Notes: generated by a model from the letters alone, not told the origin. DNA of 64,000 nt from Cyanobacteriota bacterium (GCA_019752015.1 JAIEMQ010000003.1:17863-81862), one strand, 5' to 3'; numbered from the stretch's first letter, positions 28,301-37,467 are shown. Numbers and translations: made by a program.

Positions 28301-30537
28301 GCCATCGCGAGCTTGTCCCAGTAGAACGTGTTCCACATGTGCAGATTCGCGTTCGACGCGCTGAACCCCGTGGGTACGTCCGACGACGATACGGTTGCCG
28401 ACAGGGAGGTCTCTTCGAAATGGAACTCGAGGCGCTCACGCCCGCCGACCGGATCCGTGGCTTCGATCAGGCGGTTCAGGGACGAGGGATCGGAGTCCTG
28501 ACGGAATGTGGTGGTCCCGTACGGCGTTGTCATTGCCACGATGAAGTCGTTCGCCCCGTAGGCAAACGTCGACGTCATGCCGGCGGCATCGGTGATGCTC
28601 GTGAGCCGGCCTTGCGCGTCATAGCCCAGCGTCGCGAAGCGACCGAACGGATCGGTGACCTTCGTGAGCAGGTTGGCATCAGCCGTATTCGTGTACGCGA
28701 ATTCCGTGACCTGACCGAGGGCGTCGGTGACTGCGACCAGGCGAAAGCTCGAGTCGTAGGTGTACTCGATCGTGAGTCCTTGCGGATCCGTCGCTGCTGT
28801 CAGAAAGATGCGACGCCCCGCCAGAGTGGGCGCGCGATCGGGCACGGTGAATACCTGCACGCTTCCATCGCGCAGCCGGCGCTCATAGTGCGGTGGATCG
28901 TCATCGATCTGCACGAGCGCCGCGCCCGAGATCACATTGACGGTATCGAAGGAGCTGTAGAGTTCGCGGCCGTGTCCCTGCAGATAGACCCACTGCGAAT
29001 CGTACGGCGGCGTCGGCGAGAAATTGTTGTCGACGACATAGGACAAGGTGTTGAACGTCCAGAGCGGACCGACATTCCCGTAGCCGAACGTGTTGGGGGT
29101 CTTGTAATTGAGATGGTTATAGACGAGACGGAAGGACACGTCCGGACCCATCGCCGGAGAATAGCCGACCGGATTGTCCTCGATGATCAGCGCCGCCATG
29201 CTCGGGTGGAACGTGTAGTAGGGCATGCCGCTCCCGCCGCTCCCCGGTCCACCGCCACCACAGTTTGGACAGGGCGGCGCATCACCCGTCGGCTTTCCCG
29301 GAGTGCAGTGGCCGACGGCCGATCGTCCTTCGCCATCCGTCACCGGACGCCACTCGTCGCCCTGAGGTTTCGTGCCGGTCATGACGAAGCCCGTCGCTTC
29401 GTCGCGGAGCGCCGCGTCCGTCAGCCACACACTGCCGCCCAAGCCTGGATCGCGCAACAGGTAGCGGCCATCTTTGTATTCCACGATCGTCGAGAAGTGC
29501 TGGCTGCGCAGGTGGATGATCGACGGCACCGGAAATGCTTCGATCGACGAGCCGCGCCACATCGTCAGCTGCAAGCCGACACTGGCACCAAGGTCGCGCA
29601 GCTCGGTCATCGTCGTCCCTTCCATCGAGGGGTGGTACTTCGCGATGGTCCGCACCGCGGTGTCCAGGTGATCGATCGGCCGCACCGTCAGGTACATCTT
29701 CAACGCTTCTGGGCCGGAGAAGATCGCCAGGTGATGTTTCACGCGCAACATGGCGAGACCTTCCCAGCCATAGGCGACCTTGGTCCCGGCGGCGCCACGC
29801 ATGTCGCGGCCCTTCGTTTCGTTGAGGCGAGCTTCGAGCTTCGCCACCTGGCCGAACTTCACCATCTGCTCGATCAACTCACCAACGGCGTAGTCCGCAA
29901 GCACGCGCACTGTACGGTCGTCGATGTCGCGCGTCAGTTCCCAGGCCTGTGTCCAGTATGCCTGCGCGCGTGAAAAATAGCCTTCCCGCGCATACAGTGT
30001 GCCCGCCGCCGCGAGCAGTGACGCGCGCCACGGCGACGCCGGCCGATCGTGAATGTGTTCGTCGATGATCGGTCCTCGCCGATCGGACGTCGCGATCGCC
30101 ACCCGCTCCAATGTCCGCGCCAGCGCCGCATTGTCGTCGGGCGTCGGGTCCGAGGTCGGGATCAGCTGCTCGGGAAAGACGCGCGCCTGCATCAGGGCCG
30201 CAGTCGTGACGTTCATCCCGAACATCGGGTCGATATTCGGCGGCGTCACGTTTGGCACGGTTCGATTGACGCGGACCTTCGCCTTGGCGAGCCTGCGATT
30301 CGCGTCCGCGACCAGGCGACGCGCTTTTTTCGCCGTCTTGGCCGCGACGTTCTCCGCGAGGGCGGTTGCGTCGTTCGCGGCGTGCGCGGCCGCGCGCGTG
30401 GTACCTTGCGCCAGGTCCTGCGCGAGGGTCGGTGTGGCGATAACGAGCTGACCGGCCACCGCCAGGCGAGTCGCCAGGCCGAAGACGTGTGACCGGCGAA
30501 GAGTGGACAACAGACGGCGTTTCATCGGCGTTCTCAT
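25291..30537 (-). CDS. Giant secreted RHS-repeat protein with HExxH C-terminal domain
   Basis: The 1748-residue product has: a signal peptide (about 1-40); an Ala/Lys-rich helical stretch; a helical repeat-like region (about 130-260); a C39-peptidase-like domain (about 265-385) with His347 and Asp363 but Ser274 where the catalytic Cys is expected (FSGPEAL); a Cys-Gly linker (CPNCGGGGPGSGG); RHS/YD repeats (about 470-1560; YTYDALGR-like motifs); and the RHS core end with YDPSLGRWLSRDPLG. The last 144 residues after DPLGL hold seven Cys and H1688-E-N-L-H1692, a zinc-protease signature. RHS proteins form a shell around a toxic C-terminal domain. It is preceded by the RCC1 gene 12 bases upstream. 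Confidence 0.88.
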   Translation of the reverse strand: MRTPMKRRLLSTLRRSHVFGLATRLAVAGQLVIATPTLAQDLAQGTTRAAAHAANDATALAENVAAKTAKKARRLVADANRRLAKAKVRVNRTVPNVTPPNIDPMFGMNVTTAALMQARVFPEQLIPTSDPTPDDNAALARTLERVAIATSDRRGPIIDEHIHDRPASPWRASLLAAAGTLYAREGYFSRAQAYWTQAWELTRDIDDRTVRVLADYAVGELIEQMVKFGQVAKLEARLNETKGRDMRGAAGTKVAYGWEGLAMLRVKHHLAIFSGPEALKMYLTVRPIDHLDTAVRTIAKYHPSMEGTTMTELRDLGASVGLQLTMWRGSSIEAFPVPSIIHLRSQHFSTIVEYKDGRYLLRDPGLGGSVWLTDAALRDEATGFVMTGTKPQGDEWRPVTDGEGRSAVGHCTPGKPTGDAPPCPNCGGGGPGSGGSGMPYYTFHPSMAALIIEDNPVGYSPAMGPDVSFRLVYNHLNYKTPNTFGYGNVGPLWTFNTLSYVVDNNFSPTPPYDSQWVYLQGHGRELYSSFDTVNVISGAALVQIDDDPPHYERRLRDGSVQVFTVPDRAPTLAGRRIFLTAATDPQGLTIEYTYDSSFRLVAVTDALGQVTEFAYTNTADANLLTKVTDPFGRFATLGYDAQGRLTSITDAAGMTSTFAYGANDFIVAMTTPYGTTTFRQDSDPSSLNRLIEATDPVGGRERLEFHFEETSLSATVSSSDVPTGFSASNANLHMWNTFYWDKLAMAQHPGDLTKAVLTNWMLASDSVYGHGMSVPVPHSVKKPLENRVWYRYPGQSATIDHSLGGAITIQPAKIGRILDDGSSQVTTMTYNTKRMMTSRIDPVGRQTNYTYAANGLDLLTVEQVRSGGSDVVQGYADYSNHRPGTITDAAGQNTVMTYNSAGQPLTVTNAKNETTTYAYETGTNNLLTVTGPVSGATTTYTYDAYNRVESVEDADGYIVVSAYDNLNRITQRSYPDETTETFTYVRLDLTEQKDRMGRITRHFYDGFGRRIATRDPAGRTIAQVWCDCGAMDALVDANGNRTRWERDVQGRVTREIRADNTTDTLYTYDLAGRLKTITDPKDQVTTHSYNLDDSLSGTAYTDEEVETPNVSYTYDSYYARVATMVDGIGTTSYTYKAAGTNGAGQVASVDGPLSNDTIAYTYDELGRAIQRTINGTGNQVDWTFDALGRVTSEENLLGEFTYTYDGVTNRLATVTYPNDQTSTYSYFDEENDHRLQTIHHQYPNTTTLSKFDYTYDAAGNILTWRQQADTTAVLWKYGYDAADQLTSAVKHATDTPQTVLQRFAYAYDPAGNRTVEQIDDAMTLSAYDQLNRLTTQAPGGRMVIAGALNEPGTVTISGVPVTVDASNNFRGTVPTTSGTNTFTIVAKDATGNTTTQQYEVALSGSSKTFTYDANGNLTSDGTRTFSWDVADKLVEIAVGNERTTFVHAGNGMLARRIHTVDSTVVTDRLQVLAGTRIAEERSSTGAVERRWFAKGASVSGSEQFFSSDHLGSLTDALDDSGNVLRRASYDPFGRVVSSSGAATIELGFGGYRTDSGALGIAPYRAYDPSLGRWLSRDPLGDVDGPNRYAYVRGNPISFADPLGLKISCIVASLREEERVTKIRGCPDNPGGCTSIEQVDASVMPCRPDRNCSDRFSFDASVAISILVEFRISPNAPNRETPGATMRQHENLHVADFVGFCRDLDTRIKSEGFMTKGLCEAARQRFRDSMSNEVDKAGQETRRRNDRKR

Positions 30538-30549
30538 GACAAATTGATC

Positions 30550-33500
30550 TCAGGGAATCGGAACCGCGCTGACCGGTTCCTTCAACGTGATCACTGGCGG
30601 TGTGGTATCCGACGGATTCGAGGACGGCGCCATCGACCGCGTCGGATCGAGTGGATAGACATCGGAGCCGTCCGGGACGGTGTCGCCATCCGTATCGGCG
30701 CGGAAGGGATCGGTACCATTCAACTGCTCGATCCAGTTCGGCACGCCGTCACCATCAACGTCGGGATCGAGCGCATCGATGCCGCTGCGTTCGTCGAGGC
30801 CGTCGAGAATACCGTTGCCGTTGGAATCCGGATTCAGCGGGTCGGTGCCGGCGAGGTACTCGCGCCACGTCACCAGGCTGTCGCTGTCCGCATCGGTCAT
30901 CAGCCAGTCGTTGTCGGCGAGCTCGAGGCTGGAGACCGTGACGATCTCGTTGGTGCCCGCAGTGCTGCCGTTGCCGAGACGCCCGCCATTCGCGCCGAAC
31001 GCGGCCACCGACCCATCCGGGCGGACGGCCAGCGTATGGGTGTCACCGCCGGCGATCGCCAGCGCGGCGCCGAGATCGGACGCTTGCGGGACGCTGCCGG
31101 TGGCCGCCGCCGCCATTCCCGTCCACCGGGTATCGCCCCAGCCCCACGCGCGCGCGGCGGCATCAATCGCCATCGCGTGCTCGGAGCCCGCGCCAATCAC
31201 GCGCGCTCGAGCGATGACGCTGACCGCCGTGGCGGAGCTGCCGTCGGTGGTCGTGCCGAGGCCGAGTTGTCCCTCGTTGTTGCGGCCCCACGCGACGATC
31301 TCACCGTTCGCCTGTAAGGCAATCCCGAAGTCGCCGAGACTCGACGCCGCGATGTGCGTCGGATTCGTGACGCCCAGCACACGAACGGGCGTCAGTCGTG
31401 ACTGGGTGGAGCCTTCGCCCAACTGTCCGTACTGGTTGCGGCCCCACGCCCACAAAATTCCCGTCGTGCCACCATCGGTCTGCAAGGCATACGACGCTTC
31501 GCGGTTCGCGGCGATGGCGACGACGCCACTGAGGCCGACCACCTGCACGGGCGTCGATCGATACGTCGTCGTCCCGTCGCCCAGCTCGCCGTAGGTATTG
31601 ACGCCGTAGGCCCAGACACTGCCGTCCGCTTTCAGGAACAGCGAGTGACCATAGCCGGAGGCGACGGCGATCACGTTCGTGACGCCGGACACTTGCGCGG
31701 GCGATGTCCCGCTGCCATCGCCCCAGCGCCACAGCGATCCGTCCGCCTTCGCGGCCAACGCATTGCGCGCGCCGGCGGCGATCGCCACGACGCTGCTCAG
31801 CACCTGTGCCGGCGTCGTGACTGTCGACGCGCCGGCGCCGTTGCCCAATTGTCCGAAGCCATCGCCGCCCCACGTCCACGCGCCGCCGCTCGAATCGAGA
31901 GCCATGCTGTGCGTCTCTCCCGCGGCGACGGCGCCGGTGATCATGAAGTCCGCGCGGCGCACGGCACTCGCGGTCAGTCCACTGGCCCACGCGCGCACCT
32001 TCAGCACCTGCGACTTCGAGACGGTAACCGTGTTGCCGGACGTGATGCTCGTCGACGACGTCGTCGGATCGGTCCCGTCGGTGGTGTAGCGCAGCGTCGC
32101 GCCCGAGGCACCCGTGATGGTCACGGTCTGCGCGGTCGCAAACAGGCCACCGGTGGGAGCCATCAGCGGCGTCGCGGTCGCCCCGGCCGCATCGACGTCA
32201 TACGTCGTCGACGCCACGCCGCTCGCCGTCAAACCGGCCTTGAACGCCTTGGCCTTCACCGTGGTCGTCGCGTTGACGAGGAAGGGATAGACGAAGACCG
32301 GCGACGATCCGGTCGGCGTCGATCCGTCCAACGTGAAGCGGATCGTCGCGCCGGAAGTCGAGGTGGTGATCGCGACGAGCGGCGGCGAGGTCTGCGTGCC
32401 GCCGCTCGGTGACATGGTCGGCGTCGCGACGGTCCCCTCGCTCAGCCAGTAACTGGCGTGATTGCTCTCGCTCGATGTCCATCCGGTCTTGTAGGCGCGC
32501 GCCTTGACGGTCTGCGTCAATGCGACCGACAACGCCGTGGAATACACGGACGATGAAAAGGTCGGCTCGGTACCGTCGGTCGTGTAGCGAATCGTCGCGC
32601 CGCTGGTCGACGTTGAAATCGAGACACTCTGCGTGCTGCCGTATGCGCCGGAGCCAGGGGTGAGCGATGGCGTCACTGCCTTCAGCTCGTATTGCCGCGC
32701 CACCACGACACTGGTGGGCGCGCCGCTCTTCCAGCCACTCACCTTCAGCGTCTGACTCTGCGTGACGCTGATCGCGTTGCCGGAGGTGACGGTCGCATCG
32801 CTGCTCGTCGGATCGACACCGGTTGTCGTATACCGGATCGTGGCCTCCGGCTCCGCGATCGTCACCGTCACGGATTGATCGGTCGAGTAGAGGCCGCTGG
32901 CGAGACTGAGCGTCGGCGTGGCGACACGCCAGTTCATGCCGGTGCCGCTGATCGCCACCGGCGTCAACCGCGCGGTCGTCGTGCCGTCGCCTAATTGCCC
33001 GCGATCGTTGTTGCCCCACGCATAGACGATGCCCGTCGAGTCCATCGCCAGCACGTGGTTCGCGCCGACGGCGATCTGCACGATGTCCGACAGCCCCGAG
33101 ATCTGGGCGGGCGACCACCGATCCGTCGTCGTGCCGTCGCCGAGCGCGCCGTAGCCGTTGTAGCCCCAACTCCACACGTGTCCGTCGTCGGTGAGGGCGA
33201 CCGAGAACCGGTTGCCCGCGCCAATCGCGATCACACCCTCGAGGCCCGCGACGGCACCAGGCGTCGTGGCGCCCGTCGTCGTCCCATCGCCGAGTGCGCC
33301 GTAGGCGTTGTCGCCCCACGCGGCGACGCTGCCATCAGCGAGCAGCGCCAACGCGTGCTGATGGCCGGCCGCGATCGCGACGGCGGTGGTGATGTCGTCG
33401 ACCTCGACGGGCGCCGTGCGATCGGTGGTCGTTCCGTCACCGAGCGCGCCCTCATCGTTCCGGCCCCAACTGTGGATCGTGCCGTCCTGTTCGAGCGCCA

Positions 33501-36090
33501 GACTGAACTCTTCGCCCGCGGCCACCGCGACGATCGAGGTGAGACTCGTGATCGCCGTGGGACTGAGGCGCTGTGTCGTGGTGCCATCACCGATCTGGCC
33601 TTGCCCGTTCAGGCCCCACGTGAAGACGCTGCCATCGCCTGTGAGCGCGATCGCGTGCGCCTTGCCGTCATCCATCGAGACCACGGCGGTCAGACTGACC
33701 GAGACCGGCAACAACTGCACACTCGTGCCGCCGTCGCCGAGCCGGCCGTTGGTGCCCGAGCCAACGCCGCGCAGCGTGCCATCGTTGAGCAGCACATGCG
33801 AATGCATCTCGCCGCCGCGCGCGGCCGCGGCGCCGGTGAGGCCGGTCATGATGCGCGGCAGCGTGCGCTGCGTCTGCGTGCCATCACCCGCCTGCCCGAA
33901 GTTGTTATAGCCCCAGCCCCACCCGACGCCGTCGCTGCGAATCGCCAGTGAATGGTCGTACCCCGCCGCGATCGCCGGGGGGGTGACCTCCCCGGTGACG
34001 GTGTAGACCGCGGAGGCGGTCGCGCTCGCATTCGCGCCCGCCTTCCAGGCCTTGGCCTTCAACGTGTAGTTGCCCACGACGAGCGTCGCGCCGCTCGCGA
34101 TCGTGGGATCGCTCTCGGTCGGCTCGGCACCGTTGATCGTGTAGTGCACGGTCGACCCGACGCTCGGCGATGTCACCGTCACGAGCTGGCCGGCGACATA
34201 GGTTCCGGCGGTGGGATTGAAGGTCGGCGTGGCGGCCGCCAGCGTGTAGGTAAAGGTCGCCTCGCTGCTCGCGGTGTAATCCGGGTGGTACGCCTTGACG
34301 CGCAGCGTCGTCGTGGTGTCGAAGGCCAGCGGCGCGGAATAGATCGCGGACGTCGGTTGCACCGCCGTGTTGTTCGTGGTGTAGCGAATGGTCGCGCCCG
34401 ACAGCGCGGACAACGCGACCGTCACGCTGTTGGTGTAGCTGCCGGTGCCGGTGTCCGCCGTCGGCGTCGACAGCGTCCCGAAATTCATAGTGAAAGTGCT
34501 CGTGCGCAGATCACTCGTCGTCCAGCCGCTCTTGAATCCGAGTACCTTGAGCGCGGTGCTGGTCCCGACCGTGATCGCGGACGCATACGCCGCTGACGAT
34601 TCCGTCGGCGTGCTGCCATCGGTGGTGTAGCGCAGGGTCGCGCCGCTCGACGTCGTCGACATGGTCACGCTTTGCGCGCTCGTGAAGGTGCCGCCGGTCG
34701 GCGAGGTGGTTGGCGTTGCGACTTTCAATTCATACGCGGCCGCGTTCGTATTGCTCGCGGGCATGCCGGACTTGAACGCCTTCGCTTTCAAGGTCTGCGA
34801 CGTCGACACGGTGACGGAACTGCCGGAGGCGATCGAACTGTCGGATTCGGTGGGCTCATTGCCGTTCTGCGTATAGCGAATCGTCGCGCCGCTCGTGGTA
34901 ATCGAGATCGTGACCGTCTTGTTGACGGTGTATTGCCCGGCCGCGACGTTGAACGTCGGCGTCGAGACTTTCCAATCGAAGCCACTGTCGCTAATGGGCG
35001 TCGGGACGTGACGGTCCACGTTGGTGCCGTCGCCGAGTTGATAATTCCCGTTGGCGCCCCACGTATAGACGATGCCCGAGGAGGTGATCGCGATCGCGTG
35101 GCTCTCCCCGGCGCCGATCGTGGCGATCGACGACAGCGACGTCAGCTCGACCGGACTGGCGGCATTGGTGGGCGCGTTGTCGTTGCCAATCTGGCCGACG
35201 TTATTGATGCCCCAACTCCAGAGACTGCCATCCGACTCACGCGCCAGCGCGTGGTTCATGCCGCTGGCAATCGCGGTGATGTTCGAGAGCGACCCGACGG
35301 TCACCACGGAGCTGCGCGTCGTCGTCGATCCGTCGCCTAAATTTCCGTAGCCGTTGAAGCCGACGCCTTTCACGGTGCCGCCGCTCAGCAGAATCAGCGA
35401 ATGGCGTTCGCCCGCCGCCGCCGCGATGGCGGTCGTGACGCCGCTCATCTGCACCAGCGAGGACCGGTCGGTCGTCGTGCCGTCGCCAAGTTGATAATCA
35501 GAATTTTCGCCGGTGGCGTAGACCGTGCCGTCCGTTTTGACGACGAGCGTGAAATCGGCGCCCGCGGCGATCGCGGCGGCACCGGTGGTCAAGAGCGCCG
35601 GCGTCAGCGTGTTGGTCGCACCGGCGGTACCGTCGCCCAGCTGGCCTTTGTTATCGCGCCCCCACACATAGACATCGCCATTCGACTTCAGCGCCACCGA
35701 ATGATCCATGCCGGCGGCGACGGCGACGACGTTGGTCAGGTTCGATTGCACCGGCAACTTGCGATCGGTCGTGCTCGCATCGCCGACCTGCCCACTGCCG
35801 TTTTCGCCCCAGACATACAGCGCGCCCGTGCTCGTGACCGCCAGCGAGTGGCTCCGGCCGGCGGCGACGGCGACCACGTCACTGAGATTGCTCGTGGGAA
35901 TCGGGGACTTGCGCGTCGTGGTGGTGTTGTCGCCGAGCTGGCCAGAGACGTTGGCGCCGACGGCCCACACCGTCCCGTCCGATTTCAGGAACAGCGAATG
36001 ATTCAGGCCGCCGCCCGCCTGCGCCCGCAGCACGTCGCCGGGCAGCGAGGCGGTGACGGCCAGCGTCACGGCGATCAGCAGGAACCGCAT
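30550..36090 (-). CDS. Giant secreted protein: RCC1 propellers, chitobiase-like repeats, Ca-binding tail
   Basis: The product is 1846 residues from ATG 36090, which opens a good signal peptide (MRFLLIAVTLAVTASLPG); a GTG at 36171 would add 27 non-signal residues. RCC1 beta-propeller blocks occupy about 25-375, 705-1050 and 1388-1725 (repeated HSLFLKSDGTVWAVG / GQLGDGTTT units). Between them lie two sets of CHB_HEX_C-type domains (about 380-700 and 1055-1385; ATIRYTTDGTEPT units). About 1730-1825 is a thrombospondin-3-like Asp/Asn-rich Ca-binding tail (DSDSLVTW, DPDVDGDGVPNW, ADTDGDTVPDGSD). It ends DTTPPVITLKEPVSAVPIP, which looks like the cut-off start of a further domain. RCC1 repeats outside eukaryotes usually bind partners at the surface. 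Confidence 0.88.
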   Translation of the reverse strand: MRFLLIAVTLAVTASLPGDVLRAQAGGGLNHSLFLKSDGTVWAVGANVSGQLGDNTTTTRKSPIPTSNLSDVVAVAAGRSHSLAVTSTGALYVWGENGSGQVGDASTTDRKLPVQSNLTNVVAVAAGMDHSVALKSNGDVYVWGRDNKGQLGDGTAGATNTLTPALLTTGAAAIAAGADFTLVVKTDGTVYATGENSDYQLGDGTTTDRSSLVQMSGVTTAIAAAAGERHSLILLSGGTVKGVGFNGYGNLGDGSTTTRSSVVTVGSLSNITAIASGMNHALARESDGSLWSWGINNVGQIGNDNAPTNAASPVELTSLSSIATIGAGESHAIAITSSGIVYTWGANGNYQLGDGTNVDRHVPTPISDSGFDWKVSTPTFNVAAGQYTVNKTVTISITTSGATIRYTQNGNEPTESDSSIASGSSVTVSTSQTLKAKAFKSGMPASNTNAAAYELKVATPTTSPTGGTFTSAQSVTMSTTSSGATLRYTTDGSTPTESSAAYASAITVGTSTALKVLGFKSGWTTSDLRTSTFTMNFGTLSTPTADTGTGSYTNSVTVALSALSGATIRYTTNNTAVQPTSAIYSAPLAFDTTTTLRVKAYHPDYTASSEATFTYTLAAATPTFNPTAGTYVAGQLVTVTSPSVGSTVHYTINGAEPTESDPTIASGATLVVGNYTLKAKAWKAGANASATASAVYTVTGEVTPPAIAAGYDHSLAIRSDGVGWGWGYNNFGQAGDGTQTQRTLPRIMTGLTGAAAARGGEMHSHVLLNDGTLRGVGSGTNGRLGDGGTSVQLLPVSVSLTAVVSMDDGKAHAIALTGDGSVFTWGLNGQGQIGDGTTTQRLSPTAITSLTSIVAVAAGEEFSLALEQDGTIHSWGRNDEGALGDGTTTDRTAPVEVDDITTAVAIAAGHQHALALLADGSVAAWGDNAYGALGDGTTTGATTPGAVAGLEGVIAIGAGNRFSVALTDDGHVWSWGYNGYGALGDGTTTDRWSPAQISGLSDIVQIAVGANHVLAMDSTGIVYAWGNNDRGQLGDGTTTARLTPVAISGTGMNWRVATPTLSLASGLYSTDQSVTVTIAEPEATIRYTTTGVDPTSSDATVTSGNAISVTQSQTLKVSGWKSGAPTSVVVARQYELKAVTPSLTPGSGAYGSTQSVSISTSTSGATIRYTTDGTEPTFSSSVYSTALSVALTQTVKARAYKTGWTSSESNHASYWLSEGTVATPTMSPSGGTQTSPPLVAITTSTSGATIRFTLDGSTPTGSSPVFVYPFLVNATTTVKAKAFKAGLTASGVASTTYDVDAAGATATPLMAPTGGLFATAQTVTITGASGATLRYTTDGTDPTTSSTSITSGNTVTVSKSQVLKVRAWASGLTASAVRRADFMITGAVAAGETHSMALDSSGGAWTWGGDGFGQLGNGAGASTVTTPAQVLSSVVAIAAGARNALAAKADGSLWRWGDGSGTSPAQVSGVTNVIAVASGYGHSLFLKADGSVWAYGVNTYGELGDGTTTYRSTPVQVVGLSGVVAIAANREASYALQTDGGTTGILWAWGRNQYGQLGEGSTQSRLTPVRVLGVTNPTHIAASSLGDFGIALQANGEIVAWGRNNEGQLGLGTTTDGSSATAVSVIARARVIGAGSEHAMAIDAAARAWGWGDTRWTGMAAAATGSVPQASDLGAALAIAGGDTHTLAVRPDGSVAAFGANGGRLGNGSTAGTNEIVTVSSLELADNDWLMTDADSDSLVTWREYLAGTDPLNPDSNGNGILDGLDERSGIDALDPDVDGDGVPNWIEQLNGTDPFRADTDGDTVPDGSDVYPLDPTRSMAPSSNPSDTTPPVITLKEPVSAVPIP

Positions 36091-36473
36091 CACGACACAC
36101 GAGCAGCGACCAGGCTGCGTCATATCAGCGCACACACTTCTTCCGCAAGCGCCGCACGCCCGCGAAATCACAATGGATTGGCGATCAGGTCGTCCGGATC
36201 GTCAACCCCGGCGCGGCCTCAAGCGGATGAAGCGCGCGAACCGGCACGGCAACGATGGGACGTGGCGAATATAACCGACGAATCGTGACGAGCAAATGAC
36301 AGCAGCGACAACACCAAAATAAATTCGCGCCAACTGTCAATCAGAATCGTGATCGCGATTTCGGTTTTGTTGACCGACGCGACTCGAAGCGACGGTTGAC
36401 TCGTTGAGTTTTTCGCGCGCTATGGTCGACAACTATTGATGAGGGACGACGACGAACGATCCGCGTCGCCAGG
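36091..36473. other. Intergenic region upstream of the RCC1-RHS operon
   Basis: There is no gene across these 383 bases. It holds a candidate minus-strand promoter (36268-36295) and, at its right end, the start of a degraded GGDEF/HTH copy. The middle is A/T-richer than surrounding genes. The 36341-36559 reading frame on the minus strand is antisense to the degraded copy. Confidence 0.5.
36268..36295 (-). promoter_or_regulatory. Candidate promoter of the RCC1-RHS operon
   Basis: On the minus strand TTGCTC (36290-36295), a 16-base spacer and TATATT (36268-36273) would give a leader of about 170 bases to ATG 36090. It is the best match upstream, but the leader is long. Confidence 0.35.
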
Positions 36474-36680
36474 GAATGCTGCCGCGCAAGCGCTTCGAGC
36501 ACCGGCTGACGATGATGCTGGTCGACATCGCCAACCTGTCGGCGATCAACAAGGCGCACGGCTACGGCGTCGGCGAGCGATCATCAGAAGCTGTCGATGG
36601 AAGTCGAAGCGATCACTCGATCGGGCAGGATCGGCTGGCGGAACGCGTCGTGCGGGGCCGCGCTGAAGGCGCGGTTGATC
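36474..36680 (+). pseudogene. Left fragment of a degraded GGDEF/HTH gene copy
   Basis: Bases 36474 to about 36577 match 23646-23750 of the intact gene (encoding FEHRLTMMLVDIANLSAINKAHGYGVG), with a one-base deletion near 36488. Bases about 36578-36680 then match about 24001-24107, so roughly 250 bases of the GGDEF domain are deleted. The match stops at GCGGTTGATC, where the nucleotidyltransferase insertion begins. Confidence 0.8.
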
Positions 36681-36730
36681 GCCAGGCAATCGAAGTCCCA
36701 TCAGAGGCGCGTCCACGTTCCGCGCCATGC

Positions 36731-36736
36731 GATACT
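36731..36736 (+). promoter_or_regulatory. Weak leaderless -10 candidate (GATACT)
   Basis: GATACT lies six bases before ATG 36743, the same offset as the stronger hexamers of the other pairs, but it lacks the first T. Confidence 0.3.
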
Positions 36737-36742
36737 GTCGGC

Positions 36743-36961
36743 ATGCGATCCGTCGCCGACGATTTGCGCCGCGACACCGTTGAACGCATCCTCGCGATGA
36801 GCGTGGCGAACCGGATCCGGCTGGCCCTGGATCTCGGGGACGCCGACGCCGATCGGTACGCGCAGGCGGCCGGCCGCAGCCTGCAGCAGGCGCGGCAGCA
36901 CCTCGCCGCGCGCCGGCACGTCGGGCGCACGCCCAGCCGGTGCGCGTCTTCCGCGCCATGA
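36743..36961 (+). CDS. Small partner protein of a nucleotidyltransferase (possible antitoxin)
   Basis: The 72-residue product is helical: SVADDLRRDTVERILAMSV, then ANRIRLALDLGDADADRYA and RSLQQARQHLAARRHVGR, which may form a small DNA-binding or coiled fold. It has no signal or membrane segment. The ATG of the nucleotidyltransferase overlaps its stop (ATGA). This is the first gene of the 800-bp insert in the GGDEF/HTH copy. The antitoxin role is inferred from arrangement only. Confidence 0.55.
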   Translation: MRSVADDLRRDTVERILAMSVANRIRLALDLGDADADRYAQAAGRSLQQARQHLAARRHVGRTPSRCASSAP

Positions 36962-37467
36962 CCGCGCTCGACCGGGTCTGTGCCCTCCTCGACGAACATC
37001 AGATTGCCTATGCTCTGATCGGCGCGGCGGCACTGGCCGCTCGCGGCGTGGCCCGATCGACCTTCGACATCGATTTGCTGACCACGGACCAACGCGCGCT
37101 CGACGCCGGCGTCTGGCGTTCGCTGGCCGGCGACGCCGATGTTCGCCGCGGCGACCTGGAGGATCCCCTCGCCGGCGTGGTGCGTGCGACGATCGCCGCC
37201 GATCGGCCGGTGGACGTCGTCGTTGGCCGTCACGCCTGGCAGACGCGCGCGGTGGCGCGAGCCGAACGGCTCGGCGGCCCGGCGCCTGTCGCCCTCGCCA
37301 GAGACCTCGTGCTGCTCAAACTGTACGCCGGCGGCTCGCAGGATCTCTGGGACATCGGCGAACTGCTGCGGAACAATCCGGATTCGCTGCCCGCCGAAGT
37401 CGATCACGATTTGCCGGCCATGCCGCAGCCGATGCGAGATCGCTGGCGCGCATTGCGCGACTCGTGA
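36958..37467 (+). CDS. Nucleotidyltransferase-fold protein (AbiEii-like)
   Basis: The 169-residue product has YALIGAAALAARGVARSTFDIDLL, where the small-residue loop and D-x-D pair form the nucleotidyltransferase site. VDVVVGRHAWQTRAVARA and ALARDLVLLKLYAGGSQDLWDIGELL follow, the usual helical end of AbiEii-type proteins. I use ATG 36958, which overlaps the upstream stop by four bases; a GTG at 36940 is possible. It is probably a toxin-like enzyme modifying RNA or protein; the target is unknown. Its stop is three bases before the right direct repeat. Confidence 0.75.
   Translation: MTALDRVCALLDEHQIAYALIGAAALAARGVARSTFDIDLLTTDQRALDAGVWRSLAGDADVRRGDLEDPLAGVVRATIAADRPVDVVVGRHAWQTRAVARAERLGGPAPVALARDLVLLKLYAGGSQDLWDIGELLRNNPDSLPAEVDHDLPAMPQPMRDRWRALRDS

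Noticed and set aside
26530..29973. Two long plus-strand frames opposite the RHS gene
   Set aside because: Antisense shadows of regularly spaced YD repeats; translation is Arg/Val-rich without known motifs.
36341..36559. Minus-strand 72-codon frame
   Set aside because: Antisense to the degraded GGDEF/HTH copy; the same antisense pattern lies opposite the intact gene.
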